A stretch of DNA of 64,000 nucleotides, from assembly GCA_012845835.1 (NCBI GenBank), contig JABAKD010000001.1, positions 18,573,090 to 18,637,089 of the forward strand, read 5' to 3'. Made by a program: the position numbers and the translations under genes. Positions 1 through 12,400 of the stretch are shown piece after piece. Below the pieces are notes generated by a model. That model was not told the origin of the DNA and ran no database searches. It saw only the letters and a program-made list of their open reading frames with translations. This DNA is from Undaria pinnatifida (Eukaryota; Sar; Phaeophyceae; Laminariales; Alariaceae). The stretch's first letter is position 1, and each line of letters begins with the position of its first letter.

Positions 1-50
1 TACCCAACCCAACTCAATCCCACCCCCTCCCCCCCACGTCCCCTTGTCAG

Positions 51-497
51 GATGGTTTGATAAGCCGAGACGAGCTTCTGCTCATGCTTAACCAGGTCCC
101 GCGCACTCTCCTCAACATGGGTGTGGACGGAAACGAAAAACACGCCTCCTCTGGCAGTTCATTGGGCTGGAACGATGCTACCGACGGAAATACCGACGTT
201 GGGGGGGGAAGGGGAGAAGCCCCCCCCGCCCGTGTGGTAACTCCTCATTCTAAAGTTTTTAACAGCAGCAGGGAAGGCGAGGTGGCTCCTTTCAGCGCTG
301 CTTCACCGGCGCGACGGCCGGCGTCTATGTCGGGTTTTGGCGCGAATTCGATGGAGCGAAGGGGTAGCAGGGAGGGGGCGGCGATGGGGTTGGGGGGCAG
401 GGGGTCGATGTCGGCGTTCACGAACGAGAGCATTGCCGATCAGGCGCTGAACGAGTTCGGGAGTGGGGAGGTGAATCCCTACTTGTTTATGCGTATC
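51..497 (+). CDS. kinase exon 1 of window: half EF-hand and Ser/Gly-rich segment
   Basis: The acceptor is the CAG at 48-50 and the donor is GTGAAAG at 498. The exon opens with DGLISRDELLLML, the second half of a calcium-binding EF-hand loop and its exiting helix, so the exon before it, outside the window, should carry the first loop half. A Ser/Gly-rich stretch follows, then ADQALNEF and NPYLFMRI, which lead into the next EF-like unit. It ends in phase 0. Confidence 0.85.
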
Positions 498-3400
498 GTG
501 AAAGTTATTTCATTCGTTTGGCCATCTGACAATGTGTGGCGCTTCTTCGAGTCATACCGTCATATCGTGTTTGTCTTGGATTTTTGTTGTATCATATGTG
601 CAAATGTTTTTTGTACTTGGTATTTTTTTCAGGTGTGAGCTCGTGTTGTCAGGCTGCGTGTAAGACTTCGATCGCGCTTGCTACTGTTTTTCATTACCTT
701 GGGTTCACGAGGTGTATTGCCTCTGACTGACCTGTCGTGAAATTCGCGCGCATGCCCTTTTTTGTGATTTTGTACTTGTTGTAACGACTTGATTCATCCA
801 GGAACAACCGCTGATATTCGATTGCACGTCCCTTGATTGTGCTTGACCTCTGTTGTGCAACCAAGGTTGAGGTATGCCTCTGCTGTATACCTAGTTAGGC
901 AACCATGGATGTACTACTTGGACCTAGTGTCCGTGCCCTTTTGTTTGTTGATAGTGGTCTGTGATCCGGGGACAACCGCTGGCTGTAGACGAACGCGGTG
1001 TTGTCCTCATGAAAGGTGCAAGATGTCGGTAAGATGTGGACTTCCCTGTTTCGATTTTCCTCCTGTTTTGCGTGTCCTTTGTTGCACCAAGTGTGTATGG
1101 TGTGTTGCCTCGACCTGTGCCGTCTGATAATCATGTGCATGTGTTTTTTTTATCGTTTATTGCTTCGTGAAATGTGCACATGCTTTTTTCGTTTCTATCT
1201 GTCGCGAACATGTGCGTAACCTTTTTTGTTTTGTGTCTTGTCATTCATTGCCATAAAATGTGCGTGCCTTCTTTTTGTTTTGGTCTGCCTTTTTGATCTG
1301 CCACAAAGATGTGCTTGGCATGATATTTTTTCTTGTTGGTCTGTCATTATTGTCCATTTTTTTCTTGTCTTTCATTCCATCATGAAACCCCCAGCGTCCT
1401 ACATTGTTGTGTTTTTTCAACTATGCTTAACCCCTTTACAACTGGAAACCCGTTTTCGGGGACAAAATTACGTGGATTTAGTATGGGGAGGGTTCGGGGG
1501 CTCTAAAGGGGTTACTAGCCTTACGCCCTTAACCTCAACCCTAACCTTGACCCATGCTATTAATAAGTACCGGTAGAACTGCCCCCTGATGTCATCATGG
1601 TTGGAGATGACGTCACTGGGGTAAAATGGTTGAAAATGTCAAATAAATGTGTATCACTGCCTCCACGCGCCCTTTTCTTCGTTTTCTTCGTATGATACAA
1701 GGTGCATGCCTTTTTCTCGTCATGACAACGTGCGTTACCTTTTTATCTTGTCTTAAGAACATGCACGCCCTGTTTTGTCTGTGGTACATAATATGTGTTA
1801 TCTCGTTTTATTGTCTTTTCATGAAATATGCATGCCCTAGTTTGAATGCCCTGTTTTGTATTTTCGTTTTCGTTTTCGTTTTATTTTTTGTTTGTTGTCT
1901 TTGTCATCACGGCCTTTGATCCAGGGGCAACCTTTGAATTTCGACCAGTTCCAGAGCTGGGCGCAGCAGACACCGGCTGTCCAAGCGTTGCTGCAAGGAG
2001 CGTTTCCTTCGGATGCGCATTTTTCCCTGGCGACTTCTCCCACGTGCGTTTGTTTGCCCTTTTGCTTGTTTTTAAATCATCACTTTCTACTTTCCAGCTC
2101 CACTCGTAAGAGGTTTTTCCTGGCCTGGCGACCTTTTGGACAGGCCGTGGTCACAGATGTCTAAGTTGGATATCGTGTCGAACGTTTTGATATACGTAAG
2201 AGCCCCTCTGTAGTGCCGGTTCAGTAGTGCGGTTTGCCGCAGTAGTGCCGGTTGCTGGTAAAATCGCTTGGCACATGAGAGTCTATCCTAAGGTGGCGGC
2301 GTGCGGAGTAGTGCCGGTTGCCGCTACAGTGCCGTTTTTTTTTGCTGGCACATATCGGCACTACCGAGGGACCTCTACTGCTGTATCGAAATTTCCATCG
2401 AAATTTCCGTTGAAATTTCCAGGAAAATTCATAGTTGACCGCACCGCATTGCATCGCATCGTATCGTATCGTTTCGTATCGTATCGCATCGTATCGTATC
2501 GCATCGTATCGTATCGCACGGCATCGCATGACCTGACTTGTCCCACATGTGTACGTTCACGTGCGTGTCCCACCTGCTCCACTCAGGGCCCGGCGAGTTT
2601 CTTGCGAAAGCTTGGCCCCTTACGGGTCTCCTCGACGGGGCCCCACCCCCACCCACGTATTTGGAACTCCCGTGCCCAGTCGGGAGTCAGAAGCGGCAGC
2701 GACAGCGGTAGCGGCGGTAGCAGCTTGGTCCGCATCGGCCTCCGCTACTCGCTCGTCTATCTCCGCCCGTGGCACTCCCATGAGGCAGAGGCATTCTTTC
2801 GGAGGAGAAAGCAGGGTTAGCGCCTCCGGGGGAGAGGGGGGAGTTAACGGTGGCGGTAGTGGTGGCGGGGGGGTGGAACGGGGTCACAACAGCGTGGGAA
2901 GGTCGTTTTTTTCGGGAATTGATCCCCCTCCGATGAGCGCGAGGACTCCGTCGAGGACCCTCAGCCGTAACACCTCGTACGATAATCTCTTACGCTCGCC
3001 GCTGGTGGGGCAAGGGGTAGGGTCTGCCGCGGGTACCCTGGTATCCCGCGGGGTTGGGAGCAGACATACAACGACCAGCCCCACCCATCGGAGGCCAGGG
3101 AGAGGAGGCTCGTTTTCGGAATTCGGCTGTAGCGACGTGGGCGCGGGTGCGGGGATGCCGTCGACGCTACAGTCTGGAAAGCAGGTGTGGCGGTGGGGGC
3201 CGCAGCCGGGAGCGGAGCAGCAGACCAAGACACCGCGGGTGCCGTTGGCGGGGGCGGGAGCGAGGGAGTGGGACAAGGACAGGGACGAAGGGATAACTTC
3301 TGCTTTGACCGGCGCGGAGGCTGTCGCACCGCATTCGAGCTCGAAGGGTGCCGCCCTCCCGAAGAACAGGGAGAGGGAGAGGGGGGCGGGTGGGGGTGGC

Positions 3401-6400
3401 GGGAACTCTCTGTCGCCCTCGCAGGTGCCGCAGGCGCCGCAGCAGTCGGCGCCGGCGCCGCCGGCGCCTCCACCGATAACCACGGTCAGAATGAGGAGGA
3501 AAACTCCGTCCTCAGGAGCTTCCCCGCTGCACCGCGGCCCGTCGTCTCCTCGATCCGCGTCTTCTGGCGGTGCGGGCGGCGGGCGTGGGTTTCATCGCCG
3601 TGACAGCAGCGGTGGCGGTCTTAGCGTGTCCAACAGCGAGGAGTCTGTGCCGTCCGGGCCGAGTTCGCGACCTTCCTCGATGGCGTTTTCTCTTAGCGTT
3701 GGCGGTGGGGGAGGTGGGGGTGGTGGAGGTGGAGACTCAGGTGCGAGGTTTGGTACATCCACCAAACAATGGGTATTGATTTGATCTGTTGATTGTTTGG
3801 GTCTTGCCGTGAGTAGTTGATCATGACTGTTTTCTATGGCGTTTAGTACGGTATACTAAAAACCTGTGCAAATACATGGCGTTTTAGTGTGGAGATACGG
3901 ACACCCGCATATTTACTATCTGTTTTACTCTGAAACACGTACCAGGTACACTTTTTGTTGGTATAGATTTTTTGGTGGGCACTTCGTAATTCATATCTAC
4001 ATAATTTTCGTAATTTAGGTATGGCGTTTGCCAGTACACGGTGCTACAAGCGATGCAACAACAATAAACTAATCACGGGTTATCGATTATTCATAATCGC
4101 ATACTTTGAAACGACTCCAATGGTGATAGCTCATGTTGATAGGTCATGTTGATAGGTCACGTTGATTGTCATCACTACATCAGATGCGCTCCCTGAGGAC
4201 CCCGCTGAAGCCGCAGATGAAAAACCCATACGCTTTATTGTGTACCAGTAGGGAGTTTAGTACGCCGTACTACGACTAATACAGCTAAGACAACGTAATA
4301 ATCACGGCCCTGGTGGTTGCTGCTGCTGCTGTTGTTGTTATTGTTGTTGTTGCTGTTGTTTTTGTTGTTGTTGTTGTTGTTTTAAAATTACCCAAGTTAA
4401 TACACTCCTGTTGCGATGAATTTTTTTACTGGTCAGGTGCGCCCCCGAGGACTCCGCTGAAACCGCCGCTGGAGCACAGGCACAGCCCCCCAAATTCGAC
4501 CGACGTCACGCGAAAGGCACGAAAGCTTGCCATGATGGCGGAGGCGGCCGAAATTGGGGCAAAACTACCCTGTGGGGCCGCCGCCGCGTCTTGCCAAGAC
4601 TTGCTGGCACTGGCGAATGCGGCCGCAGCGGGAGCAAAGCCGCCCGCCGTACCCCCGCGAAGGGGAAAGCTTCTGCGGTACCTTAGTCAAGACGGTGGGG
4701 GCGGCGGCAACGGCGGAAACGCGGCCTTGTGGGGCACCTCTACCCCCGGGCGGGGGAGGTTTTCGAGGTTGGTTAGCCTTGACGGAGGTGGCGCGGATGG
4801 AGGCGTTTTTGGTAGCTTCGGGGGTGGCGGTGGTGGTAGCAGCTTTGGGGGCGGTGCGTCCCGTGTGCGAGACAGGCTGTCACTCCGACGCGCGAACTCA
4901 CTGTCGGCCGCGGGACACCGCAGAAGCAACAGCAGGGGAAGCAGCAGCGGGGAGATTGAGGCGATTGCGGCTAGGATGCACCGACGGTCCCACGATAGTG
5001 GAGCGGTACCGCCGGTACACGAGAAGGGCGGAGTTAACGGCAACGTCGCGGTCAATCCCGGGTTGGGCTTAGATTCGCGGGACGATGTAGTAGCTGCGCC
5101 AGGGGCGCCAGCTGTGCCTGTGCCGCCGCCGGCGCCTGCGGCGCCCGCGTCGCCCCGGGTGCGCGCCCGCTCGCGCGATCGCTCGCGCTCGCGTGCCCCT
5201 GGCGCCCCCACCGAGGGGGAAGCCGAGATGGACTACTCGAGTGACGCTGGGAACACGGCGGCGGTATCCGTGGGTATTGAGCATATTTTTGCCGCGGTGT
5301 CTTCTAATGAAAAAGCGCCCGACCCCATCGTGGTACCCTCCGCGGAGGTTAATCTTGGTCCTCCTCTGGCGAAGGTGTCCCCCCTCCTGGCCGCGAGCGG
5401 TGCGGGCGGTAGTGTGGACGGCGGGGGAGAGGGGAGGGGAAGCGGGAGTTACCCGTTTTATGGAGGTGTGGAGGAGGCGGCGGAAGCGGAGAGTACCGCG
5501 GCGGGCCCGGAGGCGGTTGTGCGGGACTGTTTGTATAACAGCCATGGGATGGTGGCGCTGGATGGGTACTTGTGGAAGCCGGGGTCTATCCGGCTCGTGC
5601 GGCGCTGGATGATGCTCGTGGATAATACGCTGTATTACTTCGTACGCCCAGGGTGAGAAATAAGGATATGGCATAGCGGGCAAATGTGCTAGGAGCCCAC
5701 TTGTTGATCGCATGACTGACCGCTCCCCTATAGCCTAAAACTAGGACAGAAAAATAGGCCGCGGTTAGGCCCTGTGATGGACCGCCTTTTTTACTGACCG
5801 CCTCCCTACTGTAACTATTATATGGAGGCCAAGAGGTACCACGGTTTGACGCCTTGACTGACCCCCCCCCCCCCCTCGCTACACTAGAATTAGCATCGAG
5901 AAAAATAGACGGCCGGTTTGACCGTTTGACTGACCGCCTTTTTTACTGAGAGTCGTTATACATACAGCAGCCCCTCCGATATTCCTTTAACGAAATCGGT
6001 GCTTTTGAAACTAGCTCCCGGACGTATCTCCCGAAATACGGTGCCCCTTACCACGCCGACGTCATCGTTCGATAGTACTACTACTACTAGTAGTCCTTTG
6101 ACAACAAGAAAATATGTGGAGGCTTTTTTTTCGTAGCAGCCTCCCTCGTGTCGCGCAGACATGAAACCTTCTTCGAAGAAAATCGCTGGTCTTGGCGGGG
6201 AGGCTATCGTAGAATCAGTCCAGACCGCTCCCCTACAATATCTAGTGTGCGGAGGCGTGAATATACCACGGTTTGACGCCTTGACTGACGTTTGACGCCT
6301 TGCCTGACGGCCCCCTGCACTACTATTATAATTTATAGTACTGCTTGTATGTAGGCCAAAAGTGCGGCGCTTGATGATGTAATGTTAGTCTTCTCCGTCG

Positions 6401-9400
6401 GAAAAAAAGGCAGGAAAAGCACGTGTCGGTTGGTGCATGAGCAACACCGCGTCAATTTTCCCATATGTCCAACTCCGCGTACAATTGGGCGTTGCGTGGC
6501 CAATCTCCCGGTCCGATAGGGGCTTGGCTGGCCCAGCTCGTAGGAGACCGATTTGACGGCTTTACTGACCGCCGCCCCCTACACCCTACACTGCAATACC
6601 TGGTAGTGTTTTAACGAATATGCTAGGAGACGGCGGCTTAACCCCTTGACTGACCGGCCACATTCACTAAAACCAGTACTTTTAAGTGCAAACGAGACCT
6701 TGACACGTCCAGAAACACCGGTGTCCTATCACATTTACTGGTGGTGTCTCGTTTTGCGTTTGTTGGATGTTATGCTCTTGGCGTTTTTGATTACCCTCGC
6801 GCTTCCGTCGACCCGAAACCCCCGAGGCGTTATCTCGCTTCCGGGTTGCATAGCGGAGGTCCTAAGTTTTCATTTTTTTTGGTCGTTATATTTGGCCCCC
6901 AAAAGTGTTTGTCGACAACGACCCTCCTCCCTCCCCTCACCCTATCCCCGACCCGGCCCGTTTCTTGCGTGTCTTCAGGGACCGGAAACCCCGAGGCGTT
7001 ATCTCACTTCCGGGTTGCATAGCGGAGGCGGTTCTGGGGGAAGAATCGTCTGACGGTGGCGAGGAGGGTTCTTCCAAGAAGGAGCCTCGCAGGGCTAGGG
7101 TGCCGAACGGTTACTTCGGCCTTAGGTAAGTGATTTTTTTTGCCACACGGTGCGGTGTTTTCCTTCCTAACCCCTTTAGAGCCCCAAAACCCCTCCATGT
7201 GCTAAATCCAAGTAATTTGTCTCCGAAAACGTGTTCCAGTTGTAGAAGCGTGAAGACTTCAGGGACCCATTAATTCAGACTTAAAAATCAACGAGCACGA
7301 TCTGATCAAGCGTCTAGGAAAAGCCTGAGGCAATCCTCCGAGTATCGTCACGCCTCACGCTTGCCTCGCAGCTTCCTGCGTTGCAGTTCGAACACGTCTT
7401 TTACACCAGCAACAGCAGCAGCAGGTCAGACTGCTTCATGTGGCCACCGATGCTGCTGCCGTCAGCTTTTTTCGTCATTTTTTTTTCACTAAAGTCCCGA
7501 AAGGGTTATTGAGTTCCTGACTTGAGGGACTCTAGTGCCTCCCCCCCCCCCCCAAATATATTCTTGAGTAAACTGAAAATGCAACCCTAGCCCAAAGAAC
7601 AAACCTAACCCATGGCTTTGGTATATAACCAGTCACATTGCAAAACAAGGATGACATGCCCACGAGTTTGGGTTAACCGTTTTAGCACTTTAGCACCGCA
7701 GTCCCGACATGGGGACGAAAACACTTGGAGTTAGTATGGGATCATTTTAGGAGTCGGAAATGGGTTAACGCCTCTACAACTGGAAACCTGTTTTCGGGGC
7801 CAAAGTTACTTGGATTTAGCATAGGGAGGGGTTTTCGGGCTCCAAAGGGGTTAAGGAGCCTCCCGCCATTCAGACAAAGTTTTATACGAAAAGTGCCACC
7901 TTTACACCTCTATCGTGTACACGCGTTGTTTCGGACCTGGTATATTCCACTTCTGTCCAAATGTTGACTGTTTTTGTATGGTTTTTGTCACATTTCGCGT
8001 ACGTGGAGTAATATCATGCTTTTTCGTGACTATGAAAGCTGCATCTTGATGTTGGTTTTGGTGTTGGTGTTGGTGCTGCTGTTGCTTTTGTTGCGGATGT
8101 TGCTGTTGCTGTTGTTGGTAGTGGTGGTGGTGTTTTTGTTTCATGTTGTTGCTGTTGATGTTGCTGTTATTGTTGCTGTTTGGCGGTGTTTTTGGTGTTA
8201 CCAGTGTTGGTATCGGTGCTGGTGGTTGTAATTCGTGCGTGTGGCATCGGTAACGGTGGCGGAGTCGTTACATAAGGTTTGGACGCCCGCTACGATAGAG
8301 GGAGCACTTTTTGGCAAGCATACGTTCCCGAACTCCCCAACGCAATATCGCTGGACTGTCATTTTGTTCTTTTTTTTGTTTGTTCATTTTATACCTATAG
8401 TAGGACATCAGATTGTCCATCGGGTTGTGTTTTGTTCTCAAAATCGATCTTTGGGTTAAAAAAGGTAAGGTATAGAGCGCCTCAATCAAGTGAGGCGCCT
8501 CTGAACAGAAATGGTGCACCTTGACCCCGGCATGTATCTTTTTTTTGTAATGGCTAACCCCATGCTTGGGGCTCTTGAGCGAGAAAACATGACGAAATCG
8601 ATTGACGAAAACAAAATCGGTCACACAAAGCAGCCCTTTCTGCCGGGTAGGGTAGAGGGTGTGTTTACTAGTGTGTTCAAAGCACAGCGGTAGCATCTAT
8701 ACGACGTACGCACCGCGCTCTGATGTAGAAAGGGGTTTTGGGGCTCTGACGGGGTTGAAGGGTTGATGTTCTTGTTTGGTGTCGGTGTTGGTGTTGGTGT
8801 TCGGTAGGTGGCGTCTACATTTTATTAACTTGTTTCATGTACGTCGGTTGTGAGTTGGATCAAATTAACGATCGATACTCATATTTGCAAGCTGCGTCAT
8901 GCTCCGTCCGCGCGTTTTTACAGACGTATTACTCTTGGGAGACATGAGATCAATTACTCGATTCCCCTAGATGCTGCCAGGGTGAACGGGACGATTTACC
9001 AGGGACGAGTTCGGTCCATTTTGCGTCGAAGTCGCGTCCTCTCCGTAACGGTTGCGTTTTTGCCGCCCCGTCCGTCCGCTACTGCGCGCTTTTGTGACAG
9101 GCTTTTCCGGCCAAACAACCACGGCAGAGATGCCTCCCCCCGTCTCCTCCTCGCCAAGAGCGCACAGGTACAGCCACATTTTGGGTTCGTTAGCGCGCGC
9201 GTTGTTAGTTGTGAGACATGCCTACTACGGTAGAGATGTGCCCTTTTTTTTCCAGCGGCTCTGCACTTCAGGAGCTCTATACATATCTTTCGCCAAACTG
9301 ACTTGGAGATAGAAGAAGAGTGCTGCCCGGCTAACAATCCCATGACTTAACCATATATGAACAGGAGTAAAGCTGAGTTTTGATCATGAAACCTTTTTGG

Positions 9401-12400
9401 TCAATCTCACAGCTGAAGTGTATTTTTTCATTTTTTCTGATATAAACAGGCGTACAACAAGGAAAAATAGTGCAAAACGAGAGAACGAAAATGCGGACGA
9501 ATTCGGGTTAAGGAGGGTTAAGGAGCCCCTGTCATTCAGAAAACGTTTCAGCGCCAAAGGGGTATATACCTTAATGCCTAGATCGTGGCACCCGGCTGAT
9601 GGTGCATGCTTGTGGTGGTGGAGGACCGGCTCTTTTCCCCATGTCATGTCTACCCATGTACCCACCCACAGCTATACATCTACCTGGGTATCGTATGCAT
9701 AAAGCGAATTGTGTTGGATACAGGGTGGCACTGCAACGACCATCTTGCATCCGTAGCATTCGTATATCGTACGAGGTTCCACTTCCTGGATGAGGTCAAG
9801 TTTCTATACCAGGGGCGTCTTGAGTCGAAAAGGAGAACACAGGCGTCTCCCAATGATGTGTACGAGCTACTGCTTTGCTGCTGCCGTATGCCTCGTGCGC
9901 ATGGTGCGACGGCACCCGCGTTTTTTTGCAGGCTGGTTATTTGGGTTTGAACAAAGGAAAAAGTTTGCAGACGATATAATTACATTCCCGGTAAAAGCAA
10001 TGCAGGTATTTCCGCGCAGTACAGAATAAATTGTTGTCGAACACCTGGTATTTTTGTCCAGGGCTTATCGTGGGTCACGACCAGGCCCGCGGTTCGGGTC
10101 AGCAGGTTTTCAGAAATATAGCTCGTCGAGTGGGATCGGGTCAGGATATGTTCGAAGTGTCACGGGTCGGATCGGATCGGGTCGGAATCGGGTCGGATCA
10201 GGAGGTTTTCAAGTATAACATGTCCGGCCGGATCACCCTGGCCCGGTCCAAACCGCGAGAAATGATCCGACTCGTAAAATGCCCTGCTTTTTTCGGAAGT
10301 CAGCGGTAAGGTGTGGTTAACCGGTTTGGTTCGCTTCGCTTGGTTGTGCAGGAGCGGGACGAGTGGGTGGCGGAGCTCCGTGTAGCGTCAAGAGTGGTGC
10401 CGTTGGAAGATATCTTCGAGCTTAAGGCTCTGCTCAGGAAGGGAGCCTTTGCCTCGGTAAGAACTTGCAATTTGTGTAAATCGTTCGTTGACTGATCGAT
10501 TGATCGATTGATCGATTGATTGGTGGGATGGGTGGATTGATTGGTCGGTTTACTGGTTTCAAGGGTTGGTGCCTTTTGGAAAAAATCTTCGAGCTTAACG
10601 CTGTGCTCGGGAAGGGAGCCTTTTGCCTCGGCAAGAAATTACCATGCACAATTTTATGGATTGTTGATTGATTTATTGATAGATTGGTTGGTTCGTTGGT
10701 TGATTGGCGATTGTAGCTTCAAAAGTGGTGCATTTGGAATGCATCTTCGAGCTCAAGGCTCTACACAGGCAGGGAGCCTTTGCCTCGGTACGAATTTACT
10801 TCTTATATGCATGGCTGATTATTGAATGGTTTTTTGGTCGGTTGATTGATGGATGGTTTGATGGGTTGGTTGGTTGGCTGGTTTCAAGGGTTGGTTGGTT
10901 GATTGGTTGATTGACACAACTTGTAGCTCCAAGGGTTGGTGCATTTGGAAAGATCTTCAAGCTCAAGGCTTTATTTACTCAGGAAGGGAGCCTTTGCCTC
11001 GGTAATGAGTCGCAATTTATTTGTATGTATGGTTGATTGATTGGTTGATGAGTCGATTGGTTGGTTGATTGATTGATTGGTTTGTTTGTTTATTGGCGAG
11101 TTGGTCGGCGATTGTAGCCTCAAGACCGGTGCCTGTGGAAGACATTTTCAAGCTCGAGGCTCTACTCAAGAAGGGAGACTTTGCCTCGAAAATAGCTTGC
11201 CTAGTATGTTTATATTCTTGGCTGGTTGATACGATCCGTTGGTGCATTGGTTGGTTGGTTGGTTCCTCAGTTTGTTGTTGCATTGATTGGTTGCACGTGC
11301 TGGCTTGTTTGCTTGCTTGCCTGCTTGCCTGCTTGCCTGCTTGCCTGCTTGCGTTATTGATTCCTGACTGCGGTAAAACTTTACCTTCTGCACTTCAGTA
11401 GTAGAGACTACCGCGAGTCCCTCGAAGGAGACGTTCATTTTCTAACAGTCCGTCACTAAACCATGAAAATCTTCGATTGCGATGACAGAACGGGTGACCA
11501 CTGTTTTTGGCATGCAGCACCACACCAAGTCGCGCTGTAAAAAAACTGCCAAAACTTCTCCCGAGAAACCGTAGAAAACGCCTGGTTGGTGACCCCGGGA
11601 AATCGCGGCGACCGTCCCCTGTTTCATCTGTTTCAAATATGACAGGTGCACCGGTGCGTCCGAAAGGACACGAAGGAGGAGTATGCCGTGAAGGTCATCG
11701 ACAAGACTAGCCTTTCCTCTCATGAAAAGTTCCTGCTCCGGGGCGAAATAGGTAACAACTGACTTTTATTACATTATTATTATTGTCATTATTATTAGTG
11801 TTAGTATTATTGGTATTATTGGTATTATTAGTATTATTTGTGTTAGTAGTATTATTTTTGGCTGGACTTGATGGCTATGAAGGTACGAGCACCTGGTGTA
11901 GTTATTTAAAATAGTTGTTTCGTTCCTTTATTTTTAGTCCCACTTCTTACTTGACTGCTTCTGGACAGGCCATGGTCACAGGTGTCGTCCCTTGCCCACC
12001 CCCCGGTTCATGCCTTGGTTGGGCGGGAGTAAAAAGCAACTCACTGGGGTGCGGACGGACTGTGATAGCAGTAGGCTGCACCGTACGGCTAGTTACTGCT
12101 ACGTAACACAACTAGGATCTCCCCCGCCTCGTTTATGTTTTGACGTTTTCGTTCCACCAACAATCTTAAATTCGTCAGTTGTGAGTCGACGAATTGAGCG
12201 GTCGATGCTCATCTTTGCAAGCTGCGTGATACCTCGGCCGCCGTTTTTTTACATATGCACGAATCATTCGTCTTTTTGAGGATATACAGTGTACTGTAGG
12301 TCAATGATCCCCCTGGATGCTGCCAGGCAGGCGCCTTGAAGTTGGCGTCGCGCCCCAACTTGGTCCGGCTTGTGGAAGTGCACGAGGATCGTCGGCGTTA

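Noticed and set aside
2884-3483. Minus frame of 199 codons opposite the kinase linker
   Set aside because: Shadow of a GC-rich Ser/Gly coding exon; the + frame joins in phase to its neighbours.
7381-7425. Alternative exon candidate (FEHVFYTSNSSS) for the missing PH segment
   Set aside because: Its reading phase fits neither neighbour, whereas 9101-9167 fits both phase and fold.
10712-10787. P-loop copy as a mutually exclusive alternative exon
   Set aside because: Its possible acceptor (ATTGTAG) would put the exon out of phase with the preceding PH exon, and it lacks the PH C-terminal helix. RNA data could still revise this.
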